Origin: Pseudobdellovibrionaceae bacterium
GTDB lineage: Bacteria > Bdellovibrionota > Bdellovibrionia > Bdellovibrionales > UBA1609
Assembly: GCA_020635075.1 (NCBI GenBank)
Contig: JACKAM010000001.1
Coordinates: forward strand, 930,001 to 994,000
DNA length: 64,000 bases
Direction of reading: 5' to 3'
Made by a program: the position numbers and the translations under genes. Shown here one piece after another: positions 51,235-61,383 of this stretch. The first letter of the stretch is position 1. Each line of letters begins with the position of its first letter. Under the pieces are notes generated by a model. The model did not search any database and was not told the origin of the DNA. It saw nothing but the letters and a program-made list of their open reading frames with translations.

Positions 51235-54200
51235 GGTTACGATCCTCCATTGGCTTGGTCGAAGAGTGAAGACGTTGATCATCAGGTGAATTATTCATGG
51301 TCATTGGATTGGGCGTATCTGCCCCTTCCTCAAAGCGGCCCAGTAACCAGGATAGGCGGGATTTCCACCATAGCGAAATGTCTTCGACAATGGCATAGCC
51401 ACATGGAACCCAAATCAAAGTTAAAATGGTGCCGCTGGCGAGACCCCAGGCTAAAGCCAAGGTCATGGGGACAAGCATGCGTTCATAGCCACCCCATCCA
51501 TAAGCGGTCGGCAAAAGACCTCCTATGGTGGTCAGGCTTGTCACCATTACAGCGCGCAGTCGGGCCCCAGAGGCCTGAGCTAGAATCTGGTGTAAATCCA
51601 AGTGAGGTTTTTCTTGCTTGAGATCGTTAATGTAGCTCACCAGAACAATGGCCGAGTTGACGACTACCCCAGCCAACCCCACGGTGCCAATCATAGCTAA
51701 AAAACTCAAAGGTCGGTTGTGAAGAAAGAACGCCCAACTAATCCCAACCAACCCAAGAAAAATGGTGGAAAGAATAAGGCCCGAGTGTAGAAAACTGTGG
51801 AACAATAAGACCAATATCGCAAAGATGCCGAGCAAGGCGAGAAGCAAGGCCTGTTGCAGCGACGTCATGGATTCCTGGGTACTCTCTTGTTCCCCGCCGA
51901 AAACGGAGGTAACTGCCGGATAGGTCCTTTTCAGGTTAGCCGCAATGCTCTGGGCTTTTTCATTGAGGGCGATTGAGGTGATGACTGATGGGATCACCCC
52001 GCTTTGCACTGTGATTGAGCGTTTAAAATCGTGGTGTTTGCGTACCGCCGGGCCTTCTGTGTCTTCAATGCGCACCAAGGAAGAAAGAGGAATCAGTTTG
52101 CCGGTTTTTTCCATGACGTGAGTGGCCTTGATAGCATTAAAGGTTTCCCTTTGCTGGTCATCATAGCGGATGCGTAAATCAAAATCGTCCCCATCCAAAG
52201 TGAGTTCCGTGGCAACAGCACCCTGGAGAGCAGTTCGCAGTGCCACGCCAATGGTCTGCGTGTCCAGATTCATACTGGAGATCGCCCCGTGGTTGGGAAC
52301 GATCCGATACTCCGGTCCGCCGCGAACCTCATCATTTTCAACGTCCACCACGCCGGGAATCCTTGTTAACTGTTCCTGGAATTCAGTCACAAAGCTCTTG
52401 AGTTGCCTATAGTCTTTGGATCTAAAAGTTGCGCTGAGAGCGGCCCCAACCGGAGGGCCATGCCTCGAAGCATCGAAAGTGAGTGTTTCCAGCTGACCCC
52501 GATCGATGGTACGCAAGCGTTGCAGGACTTCCTGTGGGTCGAGGGTTTTGGCCGCATTTGCTGTGACAGCGATGACCATCATGCCCACGTATTCGCCATT
52601 GACGGAGTTTTCGCTCCCTGAACGGCGGGAGACCCCGGATCTGGCAATGACATAATCGATATTGTCATTGCCGAGCACTCGGGTCGCCTCTTCGGAAACC
52701 CGCTTGGTCATTTTATCCATAGTTTCCAGATTAGTTGTAATAGGCGCTGAGAATCCCGAGAAGTAATACTCCACGTCGTCCGTAGGGAAGAGTTCAAAAC
52801 GATTTCCGTAACGTGCGAGGACCAGGCTCGACAACAACAATAGGGAAAGTGCTAGGAACACCAGATAGCGACGCCGAATGCAAAGGTCCATAAAACGTTC
52901 AAACCTAATGCGCAGAGGTTCAAACCAGTTTGTCTTGGTTTCGGCACTTGGGTCTTTGTTCCCGGCATTGTCCAAGACCGTAAACTGCAAACGGCTGGGG
53001 AGTAAAATAAAGCTCTCAATCAGACTCATGACCAGAGCGATACTCACCATAATAGGAATCCAGCGGATAAACTGACCCATCACCCCTTTGGTCACAAGCA
53101 TTGGTAAAAAGGCGGCGATGGTGGTGAGCACAGTTGCCGTCAAGGGGAGCCAAAATTGATGAACAGCCTTAAGTGCGGCGGGTTGCCGCTTATAGCCTTC
53201 AGCGCGCAGACGGGCATAATTCTCACTGATTACCACCGAGTTATCAACCAGCATGCCAATCGAAATCACCAGGGCCAGCATGGTGATGTTGTTAAAGTTG
53301 ACCCCCATGAGGGGCATCAGGGCCAAAGCTCCTAAAATCGCTAGAGGCAGACTGAGGGAGGCGACGAAACCTAAAGAGCCGGGTAGAAAGAACAGGAGAA
53401 TAACCAAGACCAAAACGAGGCCAGAAAGGCCATTGACGACGACAATATCGAGCCTCTCCGCAATGCGGCTGGCCTCGTCGTTATAGGAGATAAGGGAATA
53501 GCCGTCAGGGAGCTTATCTTTGCGAAATACTTCAAGCTGTTTATTAAGATTTTCAACCACGCGAATGGCATCTGCATCAGCCCGTTTAGTGACGGTGATT
53601 AAGGTTGCAGGCTCGCTATTGACCCTCACCATCACCGAGGGATCCTCCATTCCATCTTTTATTTCAGCTACATCCCGAATGCGAATCTTCTGACCACTGA
53701 AATTGCTGCGAATGATAATTTCGCCCATTTCTTCGGCTGACTGAATTTGTCCTGTGACACGAACCAGACGTTGATTGTCAGGGCTGCGAATAAAGCCAGC
53801 CGGGATATTGAGGGTCCGGCGTTTGACCGCATCCACGACTTCGCCGATTCCCACATAGGCCTGCTGCATGAGATTTGGTTTGAGCAGGATTTGAAACTCC
53901 CTTTCCCGATAGCCACTCATGACGACGTCCGCTACTCCGCGACTGTCTTCAAGAAGAAGTCTGAGGTCGTTGGCGAGCCGGTCTCGACGCCGATTTTCAT
54001 TGCCGCCTATGAGAGCGAGTTCGAGGATGGGGATTTCCTTGGCATTGGCCACGCGAACGCTGGGGGTATCTTTGATGTCCTGGGGAAGGCCACGCACTCT
54101 CTGCACGGCACGGTGGATTTCGTCCTGGGCCTTAAGCGGGTCTCCGCTGTCGATGTCCAGGCGTAGGGCAATCTCGCTGCGGCCTGTGGCAGACAGGGAC

Positions 54201-54445
54201 TTGATGTCCTTAACCCCCTCAATGCCACGCAGTTCGTTTTCTATCTTAAGAGTGACCTGCTCTTCCACTTCTTCGGGGGAGGCTCCAGGGTAAATAGTGG
54301 CCACCGTGACGCGGGCAAAGTCCACAGGTGGCCTGGACTCACGCTTCACCTGACGCAGTCCCATGAAGCCCATCAAAACCAAAACGGCCATCAATAGCCA
54401 GCTCAGCTTATAGTTGGAAATGAAAAAGCCCAGCAGTTGTTTCAT
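51218..54445 (-). CDS. RND family efflux permease
   Basis: A 1075-residue inner-membrane pump of the HAE/AcrB-type superfamily. Twelve helices with two large periplasmic loops; motifs PPVDFARVTVATIYPGASPEEVEEQV, GMLVDNSVVISENYARLR in helix 4 and GLAGVVVNSAIVLVSYIN in the second half. Helix 4 has a single Asp (VDNS) rather than the Asp-Asp pair of AcrB, as in many relatives. Substrate unknown. The start overlaps tolC-like gene's stop by four bases. No adaptor gene seen. Confidence 0.93.
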   Translation of the reverse strand: MKQLLGFFISNYKLSWLLMAVLVLMGFMGLRQVKRESRPPVDFARVTVATIYPGASPEEVEEQVTLKIENELRGIEGVKDIKSLSATGRSEIALRLDIDSGDPLKAQDEIHRAVQRVRGLPQDIKDTPSVRVANAKEIPILELALIGGNENRRRDRLANDLRLLLEDSRGVADVVMSGYREREFQILLKPNLMQQAYVGIGEVVDAVKRRTLNIPAGFIRSPDNQRLVRVTGQIQSAEEMGEIIIRSNFSGQKIRIRDVAEIKDGMEDPSVMVRVNSEPATLITVTKRADADAIRVVENLNKQLEVFRKDKLPDGYSLISYNDEASRIAERLDIVVVNGLSGLVLVLVILLFFLPGSLGFVASLSLPLAILGALALMPLMGVNFNNITMLALVISIGMLVDNSVVISENYARLRAEGYKRQPAALKAVHQFWLPLTATVLTTIAAFLPMLVTKGVMGQFIRWIPIMVSIALVMSLIESFILLPSRLQFTVLDNAGNKDPSAETKTNWFEPLRIRFERFMDLCIRRRYLVFLALSLLLLSSLVLARYGNRFELFPTDDVEYYFSGFSAPITTNLETMDKMTKRVSEEATRVLGNDNIDYVIARSGVSRRSGSENSVNGEYVGMMVIAVTANAAKTLDPQEVLQRLRTIDRGQLETLTFDASRHGPPVGAALSATFRSKDYRQLKSFVTEFQEQLTRIPGVVDVENDEVRGGPEYRIVPNHGAISSMNLDTQTIGVALRTALQGAVATELTLDGDDFDLRIRYDDQQRETFNAIKATHVMEKTGKLIPLSSLVRIEDTEGPAVRKHHDFKRSITVQSGVIPSVITSIALNEKAQSIAANLKRTYPAVTSVFGGEQESTQESMTSLQQALLLALLGIFAILVLLFHSFLHSGLILSTIFLGLVGISWAFFLHNRPLSFLAMIGTVGLAGVVVNSAIVLVSYINDLKQEKPHLDLHQILAQASGARLRAVMVTSLTTIGGLLPTAYGWGGYERMLVPMTLALAWGLASGTILTLIWVPCGYAIVEDISLWWKSRLSWLLGRFEEGADTPNPMTMNNSPDDQRLHSSTKPMEDRNHDLTL

Positions 54446-55911
54446 TGGCCGGACTCCTTGGTTTGCACCGTGTAGCCGGCAATGAGCTCATCTCGTGTGG
54501 AGGCCAATTCGTTAAGCGCAATATGGTAATCACCAATGGCGCGTGACTTTTTGGTTTGCGCGGCAAAAAAGGCATTGTAGGCAAGTATCACGTCACTAAT
54601 CGTCGAGCGACCTTGGCGGTAAGCCCGTTCCAGTTCCTTGACTGCCTTTTGGCGCAGGTCCACCATGCGTCCGGCACTTTCGGCAATCTGCAGCTGGGCC
54701 TGGCTCTGGCGTTCCTTTTCTCGGAGCTGACTTTCCAGTTCATCGGCTTTCTTCTGCAAATGAAGCTGCTTGCGTTTATGTTCTGCGGTTTTAAAGCTGA
54801 TCTCTGCCCGTCTCTGTCGTCCATCAAGGGAAGTGGAGAACTGAACTCCCATATAGTAGGTCGGTCGACCCAAGCCCGACATTTCCGCAAAAGCATCCGA
54901 AGGTTGTTCTTCAACCCCGGTGAAGCGGGCTTCGCCAACAAGGTCTAGTTGGGGAGCCTGCTGGGAGCGGCTCCAGCGAAGATCATCAGCAGCGATGGCC
55001 AATTCCTTCTCAGCAATTTGGTAGGGGCGCAGTTGTTTCAGATCCTTGGCCTGAAGGCGCGGGAGAGGCGGGAGAACCTCTTTGATTTCAAACTCCAGGT
55101 CTTGGCCGACCGGGTAGCGAAGCAGTACGAGGAGTTCATCGGCGGCCGTCAAATAGGCGAGAGAGTTGGATTTAACCCTTTGCAACTGTTCCTCGAACTC
55201 CGCTTGCACTCGGGACAACTCCCCGGGGTTGGTGAAGCCAACCCTAGATTTATTGCCAACAATCTTGACTAGGTTTTCATAACGGTCTTTGGCGGCCAGG
55301 CTTTCTTTAAGATTTTCCTGAGCAACAAAGGCATCCCAATACTTTTTCATACCTTCCACGAGAGCATCTTCGAGTCCTTCGAGTCTTTGCGAGGAGGCAT
55401 TTTTAAGAACTTCTTGGGCTCGGCTCAGGCGTGAGCGGTGAGCAGTGCCAAACCCGTTTTGCCATAGGTGCTGGGAAATCTTGAGATGAAGCTGGTCCTG
55501 GGTTTGTGCTTCCGGCAGATTGATATTTTGCGCAAAGGAGCTGAGTTCACTCTTTTGCGACTGACGTTGATAGCCGAGCTCAAAGTCCGTTCCACTAGAA
55601 ATACTTTTGTTGAGACTCAAGCCCATCACCAGTTTTTGATCTTTGAGATTGCTGGTGCCCGTGAGGCTTTCGCCGCGGTCTTCCTCGAAATTGGTCTCGG
55701 CTCCGAGAGTCCAATCCAGTTCGCTGAGAGCTTCCAGATATTCCTTTTCCTTTTGCTGTTCGTCGAGAGCAAGCTCCTGTGGCGTAAGACCTTGACTCAG
55801 TATTCGATCCACCACATGTTGAGGGTTAAGACGCAAGACTTCGGCGCGGGCTCCGCCCGCTGTGAACATGAAGGTGGCAATTGCTCCACTGATATAACCG
55901 ACAAAATTCAT
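54442..55911 (-). CDS. TolC family outer-membrane channel protein
   Basis: About 489 residues from ATG 55911 (TGATG overlap with the previous gene's stop, GAGG upstream). Signal peptide MNFVGYISGAIATFMFTAGGARA. Two repeated coiled-coil halves typical of TolC follow, with NPGELSRVQAEFEEQLQR and GRSTISDVILAYNAFFAAQ. It would form the exit duct of the RND pump. Operon spacing supports that. Confidence 0.9.
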   Translation of the reverse strand: MNFVGYISGAIATFMFTAGGARAEVLRLNPQHVVDRILSQGLTPQELALDEQQKEKEYLEALSELDWTLGAETNFEEDRGESLTGTSNLKDQKLVMGLSLNKSISSGTDFELGYQRQSQKSELSSFAQNINLPEAQTQDQLHLKISQHLWQNGFGTAHRSRLSRAQEVLKNASSQRLEGLEDALVEGMKKYWDAFVAQENLKESLAAKDRYENLVKIVGNKSRVGFTNPGELSRVQAEFEEQLQRVKSNSLAYLTAADELLVLLRYPVGQDLEFEIKEVLPPLPRLQAKDLKQLRPYQIAEKELAIAADDLRWSRSQQAPQLDLVGEARFTGVEEQPSDAFAEMSGLGRPTYYMGVQFSTSLDGRQRRAEISFKTAEHKRKQLHLQKKADELESQLREKERQSQAQLQIAESAGRMVDLRQKAVKELERAYRQGRSTISDVILAYNAFFAAQTKKSRAIGDYHIALNELASTRDELIAGYTVQTKESGQ

Positions 55912-56678
55912 CACTGGCCTCGCCCCCAGTTCACGCCGATCATGAGATTGGTGTGTTGAACATCGACCTTTGCTGTGGAAGCAAAAGGGCTTCTCGATTC
56001 CAGCTGCATTTCCATTGACCACTGGCCAAGAAGGAACCACCTCAATGCGGCAGTCATGGACCAATAGCTGTTGGACTTGGAGAAAGTGGCAGAATCGCTT
56101 TTGCTGGTTTGGAAGTTAAGAGCCTGTCCCAAGCCGAGTCCGACAGCAGGTTCTAAGGTTGGCCATCCCTTTGGGCGTAGGCCAAGGCGAAATCCGGTCG
56201 AGGTGAGGAGGGTTGAGAGCCGGGTGTGCTGATACCGGAAACCTGTGGCGGTGGTGAGGTTCACATCTTGACTGGAGTAGCTGGCTTGAGCGGTGACTTG
56301 GGGCAGCCAGGTGGCGCTTGCCTTGGTTACTGAGTCTAAATACCAGCGGCCTTCCAGGCGAAACATGGACGTGGGTTTTAACTGGTTCAGCTGGTATTCG
56401 CTTCCGCCACGCTGGGAGCCCAATCCGCCCGGCTCAAAAAACTGCACAAAGAGTCCAAGGCTCCAAGGGGAGTGAGCTTCTTCGCGGGCGAGAATATCCT
56501 GGCGGATTTCCACTGTGGCCGGGCTTTGAGGTTGAATGGTGGCTGGGGCTTGAGAAAGCTCGCGCAGAGCTTGATCCCGGGGTTTGGGGGTGGCCCATGC
56601 ACTCATGCCGAAACCGAGTGCAAAAGCAAAAACCACACATAAGAAAGTTCCACCTGTCCCCACAGGAAGTGCCTTCAT
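55911..56678 (-). CDS. exported outer-membrane beta-barrel protein, first gene of efflux operon
   Basis: A 255-residue protein with signal peptide MKALPVGTGGTFLCVVFAFA and a beta-rich, aromatic mature part (SLGLFVQFFEPGGLGS, RLEGRWYLDSVTKAS, MEMQLESRSPF). It ends in GRGQ, not aromatic. Function unknown. Its stop overlaps the TolC-like start, so they are co-translated. Confidence 0.7.
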   Translation of the reverse strand: MKALPVGTGGTFLCVVFAFALGFGMSAWATPKPRDQALRELSQAPATIQPQSPATVEIRQDILAREEAHSPWSLGLFVQFFEPGGLGSQRGGSEYQLNQLKPTSMFRLEGRWYLDSVTKASATWLPQVTAQASYSSQDVNLTTATGFRYQHTRLSTLLTSTGFRLGLRPKGWPTLEPAVGLGLGQALNFQTSKSDSATFSKSNSYWSMTAALRWFLLGQWSMEMQLESRSPFASTAKVDVQHTNLMIGVNWGRGQ

Positions 56679-56793
56679 GAATCCCCCTCAAATTGAGGTC
56701 ATTTTCTACCTGTGGTTGTGGCTCAGATGCAAGAAACTTCGAAGGCTTAGGCGCCAAAGGAAAGGGGTTCAACCTCCTGCGTGACGCCCAACA

Positions 56794-58509
56794 TTATGGG
56801 TAACGCTGCCCCAGTATTCTGGCCGCGTCCTCCATCAGGCGCTCGGCCTTCTCCAGCAGGTGCTGGGCTTCGGCCGGATTGCGACCAAAGGCAACTAAAC
56901 CCATCTTCCCGTGCTGGGGGATGGCCGAAAGCATATGAAACTTCACGCCTGAGTTTTTTGCTGGGTCAAACACCAAGTCCTGGTATCCGGGTTGCTTCGT
57001 AAAGTACCACCACAGGAGTTCCAGTTCCTTAGCGACGAACTCAGAGCGAACAAAATTATCGGTCATGACGTAATAGAGTTTTTTGCCCGTGGCGCGGGAG
57101 ACCAATCCGCCCCGCTGATGGTCGTAGTAAGCGTCGTTAAGGATAGCCACGGTTTCCCGCGGGTGGGTGGTGCCGCCCTCGCGGATGTTGGCTTCGCCGA
57201 AAACGAAATCTGACTTGCCGAGGGCATTACTCACCTCAAAAAAATCCAAAGCCACGCGTCCAACCACTCCGTGACGGGCCAAAGTGTTGGCATAAGACAA
57301 AGCATAATCGGTAAGCAGTTTAACCAGGACTGGATCGTCGTAAGCGGGCTGGCGAGCTCCCTTGTAGGTGGTGCCTTGCAGGATCTGCATATGCGTCGAG
57401 AGAAGATCAATCTTTCCATCTCCACCGATGTTGAGCTGCACGCTGGGAGCCCTTTTGTGGGGGACGCCCAGCTCATTCACGCCTCCATCGGTGGCCAGGC
57501 GAGCAGAGACCTCTTTCCAGGTCTTGCCGTTTTGTTCGGCCTCTTCCAGAAACTCGCGTATTCGGCGGTGGCGAGTCTTTTTTGGAGTCGAGGGGGTAAT
57601 GGCCAGATCTTCAAATGGCACCTTAATGATGCCTTCACCGCTGGTGCCGTAGTTGGTTTTCACCCAGGCACTGCCAACGCCCTGATTTTCCATAAACAGG
57701 ATATCGACCGTTTTTACCGCTGCATCAGTGGAGCGCACACTGTTGAAGCCAACGGCGAAGGGGATATGTGCCTCAGCGGCGGCCTCGCGATTTCCCGCTT
57801 TCGAATTTAAGTAGCCAAGAGAGGGATGGATGTTGGTCACAGAAATGCCAAGCTCTGAGGCTAGGCGGCCAAGACTGGATTCGCTGATAAAACCATTGAG
57901 CACAGTATTTGCCGAATTAATGTCCTCGCCTAGAATCTGACGGGCAGTTGTTCGAATCATATGCAGAGTTTCGGGGCTGTTGCGAACTTTATCTGAAAGG
58001 TAGTCCGAACCAGTATCATTGAGGCTGCGCAAATGAATGCGCTTTCTCATCGATTTTGCCTCGGCCGGCGGAAGGCCTTCAAGTAAATGGTCAACTACAA
58101 AGTCAGGAACCCTCTGCGAGGAAATGAAGATGACGTGTACATTGGGGTCCCGGGCGCGGAGGATATTCCACAGTCCTCGATGTTCGTAAAATTCAATGCC
58201 CTTGATGCCAGCAATTTCGGCCTTGGGAAGGTTAATCGAAGGAACTGAAACGAGGATCACGGGTTTTCCATCTTGGCGCCTTTGCTCCCACTGGCGAAGA
58301 CTTTTGCGTTGCTGGCGGAGCTCAGGCCCTTTGATGGAGCGCACCCTCTCCAGGTCGTTGAGGTGGGTGACCTTTACCTCGCCGGAAACATCCTCCCGGC
58401 AACGGCTTCGGGCCCAAGCTCCGGTCTCAAGACAGAGAGCCGCAAAAAGGGCAGAGAGGACAACAAATGTCCCCAGATTCATCGGGAAAGGGGATTTCAA
58501 TTTGGACAC
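56794..58509 (-). CDS. apparently exported ATP-grasp ligase, PGM1-related
   Basis: About 571 residues from GTG 58509, four bases behind GGAGG. A signal-peptide-like start (MNLGTFVVLSALFAALCLETGAWA) precedes a domain order like peptide ligase PGM1 of pheganomycin: pre-ATP-grasp part with ILVSVPSINLP and ESSLGRLASELG, the ATP loop WVKTNYGTSGEGI, VALDFFEV and FGEANIREGGTTHPRET with the metal-binding residues. Family members join peptides to amino acids using ATP. ATP is absent from the periplasm, so the leader is odd; it could be an inner-membrane anchor with the enzyme inside. Activity inferred. Confidence 0.72.
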   Translation of the reverse strand: MSKLKSPFPMNLGTFVVLSALFAALCLETGAWARSRCREDVSGEVKVTHLNDLERVRSIKGPELRQQRKSLRQWEQRRQDGKPVILVSVPSINLPKAEIAGIKGIEFYEHRGLWNILRARDPNVHVIFISSQRVPDFVVDHLLEGLPPAEAKSMRKRIHLRSLNDTGSDYLSDKVRNSPETLHMIRTTARQILGEDINSANTVLNGFISESSLGRLASELGISVTNIHPSLGYLNSKAGNREAAAEAHIPFAVGFNSVRSTDAAVKTVDILFMENQGVGSAWVKTNYGTSGEGIIKVPFEDLAITPSTPKKTRHRRIREFLEEAEQNGKTWKEVSARLATDGGVNELGVPHKRAPSVQLNIGGDGKIDLLSTHMQILQGTTYKGARQPAYDDPVLVKLLTDYALSYANTLARHGVVGRVALDFFEVSNALGKSDFVFGEANIREGGTTHPRETVAILNDAYYDHQRGGLVSRATGKKLYYVMTDNFVRSEFVAKELELLWWYFTKQPGYQDLVFDPAKNSGVKFHMLSAIPQHGKMGLVAFGRNPAEAQHLLEKAERLMEDAARILGQRYP

Positions 58510-58704
58510 AGGCCCTCCACGCGACCGATTGATGAGTAGCAGGGTGTGGGAGTTCAATTTTCGTACCACGATGAAACACCGGGACGGGGGGGGATGCCCA
58601 GCCTGAGACGGCTACGTGAAATTCTGCTCACACTCGGGAAAGCCCTACAATCGCCAACTTAGCTCGCCGATAGGGTAATCAGTGGCACGTATGGGAGGTT
58701 CAAA

Positions 58705-61383
58705 ATGAAAAGCGTATTTAAGACCCGGATCCGGGCTTTGCTGGCCGCAGCCATGCCCCTTGTGGTGGGCTTTGGAACCTTCTCTTGTACCCGCGATGTG
58801 GACCGGGACGCTGTCCTGCGCCTCTCCATGCCCTCTTCGATCAATACCGGACAAAGTGTCATGGAGCTGGAAGTGGTCATCTTCAATATCCGCACCGGAG
58901 CAGGTGCGGGCTTGCCAATGGTGAAAGAAATTGATCATCACCAGTTGGAAAATATGATCAGTACCACTGGGACTACGGACACCTTGGACTTTGTTCTCGA
59001 CCATTACAATATGCATCAGCCTATCCCCAAGGGCGTGGTGATGGTTCAGTATTTGGGAGTCTTTGTAGATACGGGCGATGTCTTGCGTTTTAGCTATGGC
59101 GATACCGTAGTGGACACGTCTGCTGGAGGCGATGTCTTTGTGGAGATCAATGCCAGCTTTTTGGGAGCAACAGTCACTAAGGAAGGCCATGCGGGAGGGC
59201 GCTACTACAATTCGCCTACTGGTGGCCCGACGGGAGTGATGGTTGGCTATTTTCAGCCGCCCAATGGTAAACCACGTATGGCAGTCACCAAGGAAGAGAT
59301 GTACAACGGGTGGTTTAACATCTTCCTTCTCGACAACGTGGACTTCACTTATGAAATGCTCGACGGGACACCGGTGTTTAGCAATGTGAATCTGACCAAC
59401 TTTGCGGCTACAGGCAATCACGTCCTCAAGGTGACCAAGCCAGCATCCTACTACCCTGAGTGGGATCCGGGCGAGGGGCCGGAAGAGGATGCAGAACGGG
59501 ATTTAATCATTGGTTTTTTCTCAAACGGCAATGGGCCGAGTTTTGCAGGACATGAAGTGTGCTTCCCCGACGTGAAAGAAGCGATTCCGTATATGTTCAA
59601 CGACAACACTCTGACAGCCAATTTGGTCTTTAAAGGTCCCTCTCATAGCCCGGCTGCGACTGATATACGTCAGGTGGCTGGCGGGGTGGCCCGGTCCTAT
59701 ACGGACATTCACCAGAGTGGCCTTTGTGATATGGACGCACTTAACCGCATACGCTTTTATCCACAGCAAATGCGTGAGTGGGATGACGGTCCCTTTGGTA
59801 TGCGGGGTCCCTTTCGCTTGATTCGCCCCTTTGAAAAGTGGGGAGGCTACTCCGCTCAATCCTTCAACGGCAGCAATGCGATTACTCTGAACTGGAAGTA
59901 CTTGCCCGAAGTGGGGGGTGTGGCCGTGCATGGGGCAACTGTCTTTGCTGGTTACAACAACTGGAATAGCGATGATGGCGACCACGGTGACGAGGATCCG
60001 CCATGCAATGAAGAGCTGACGATGAAGGGGATGAATCCAGTGGGTGAGCTGAGCGGCACGGCGGAAAGCTATGTGTTTTCTGGTGGAACAGGAGGGATGC
60101 CTCCAGTGGACAACAATAATCACCACAATTTCAGACTGGCCGTATGCCCCTATTTTGTTGGCCCTCAAGGGCAGCGTCATTACATGAGCGAGTATGTGGA
60201 AAATGATTGCTCAGGCGATTGCGGACAAATGATGAGTTATGGTGTCGGCACCACCGATGCTACCATCGCCTCTGGCACGGCTTCAGCAACTATGGGGGCG
60301 AGCTACGCTCGTTTGGATGGGACATCCACATCGCCGGTTGAATCGACCGGGCTCAGCCTGTCGTCAGTCAATGGCAGTTTTGCCCCTGGAGATGAAGTTC
60401 TTATTCATGTTTCCGGTTATCGCCAGGCGGGAGACTGTGGCTACTGGAACGGTGAAGAAATCAGCCCTGGAATGCAGGCATTTGCTCGGGTGATTGTCGG
60501 CGGCGGTGGTTCCATATACATTAGCAAAGGAACTTTTCTTGACTCTGCCAGCACCGCCTATTTGGCAAATGCGGCTAGCGCTCCAAATATGTGCCGCATC
60601 CAGGTGGTGAAAGTTCTCCAGTATCGAGATCTCACCATTAACGGATTGGTGTTTTTGGACTCCTTTTCAACCTACATGAATGGTGGAATTCTGCCCATTC
60701 GCGTGAATGGAACCATGAACCTAAACGCCAACATCAACGGCATGAATGCTGGTTATGGTGGCGTCGCCAGTGTTGATGGGTCCGGCCTGATGGGTGCCAG
60801 TACTAACACCGGAACCGGTGGTCAGGGCGATGGTGGTGGCCATGGTGCTGGAGGAGGCGGTTACGGCAATGGTGGTAACGCCAGCACAGGAGCCAATGGT
60901 GGAATGGGTGGTAATGATGGAGGCAGCGACGGAGGTTTTGGTTTGATCATGGGCAGTGGCGGTGGATCAGCAGGAGCCATCGCGGGCGGAACCGGTGGCG
61001 GCGCCATAATGATTGCGGCACGTAAAATTGCTGTGACCTCTTCCGGGGCCACGCTTGTGGTCGATGGTGGAGCCGGAACTGTCAGTGCCAACACCAGTGG
61101 TGGTGGCGGAGGTGGAACGATTAATATTTTTGCCAAAGAAATTGTCCGTCTCGGTGCGGGCGCATTCACTCTCAGTGCCAATGGTGGTAATGGGGACGCC
61201 AACGCGGGCGCCGGCGGAGGCGGGCGCATCAAGGTTATGGCCTGTCAGGGTTCCAGCGAAGTGACGGCCACCAATAATGCGGGCGCCGGGTTCGGCAGCG
61301 CCCAGCCCGGAAACCAAACCAACGGCGACGGTAACATGATTATTGAGGATGCCAATCAGTGGCATGACTTCTGTCGCCAGTAA
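58705..61383 (+). CDS. large glycine-rich surface lipoprotein
   Basis: An 892-residue protein with GGGAGG six bases before the ATG. Signal ends at T-F-S-C28, a loose lipobox. Residues about 30-600 are a mixed beta body with many Asp, Asn and His. About residues 690-870 are extremely Gly-rich (GGQGDGGGHGAGGGGYGNGG and several GGGGGG runs) with alternating hydrophobic segments, resembling polyglycine-II surface modules. No enzyme motif. Its end overlaps the GIY-YIG gene by 44 bases. Confidence 0.7.
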   Translation: MKSVFKTRIRALLAAAMPLVVGFGTFSCTRDVDRDAVLRLSMPSSINTGQSVMELEVVIFNIRTGAGAGLPMVKEIDHHQLENMISTTGTTDTLDFVLDHYNMHQPIPKGVVMVQYLGVFVDTGDVLRFSYGDTVVDTSAGGDVFVEINASFLGATVTKEGHAGGRYYNSPTGGPTGVMVGYFQPPNGKPRMAVTKEEMYNGWFNIFLLDNVDFTYEMLDGTPVFSNVNLTNFAATGNHVLKVTKPASYYPEWDPGEGPEEDAERDLIIGFFSNGNGPSFAGHEVCFPDVKEAIPYMFNDNTLTANLVFKGPSHSPAATDIRQVAGGVARSYTDIHQSGLCDMDALNRIRFYPQQMREWDDGPFGMRGPFRLIRPFEKWGGYSAQSFNGSNAITLNWKYLPEVGGVAVHGATVFAGYNNWNSDDGDHGDEDPPCNEELTMKGMNPVGELSGTAESYVFSGGTGGMPPVDNNNHHNFRLAVCPYFVGPQGQRHYMSEYVENDCSGDCGQMMSYGVGTTDATIASGTASATMGASYARLDGTSTSPVESTGLSLSSVNGSFAPGDEVLIHVSGYRQAGDCGYWNGEEISPGMQAFARVIVGGGGSIYISKGTFLDSASTAYLANAASAPNMCRIQVVKVLQYRDLTINGLVFLDSFSTYMNGGILPIRVNGTMNLNANINGMNAGYGGVASVDGSGLMGASTNTGTGGQGDGGGHGAGGGGYGNGGNASTGANGGMGGNDGGSDGGFGLIMGSGGGSAGAIAGGTGGGAIMIAARKIAVTSSGATLVVDGGAGTVSANTSGGGGGGTINIFAKEIVRLGAGAFTLSANGGNGDANAGAGGGGRIKVMACQGSSEVTATNNAGAGFGSAQPGNQTNGDGNMIIEDANQWHDFCRQ

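Noticed and set aside
60861..61232. Proline-rich minus-strand frame inside the glycine-rich lipoprotein
   Set aside because: It is only the mirror of Gly codons; no site or family support.
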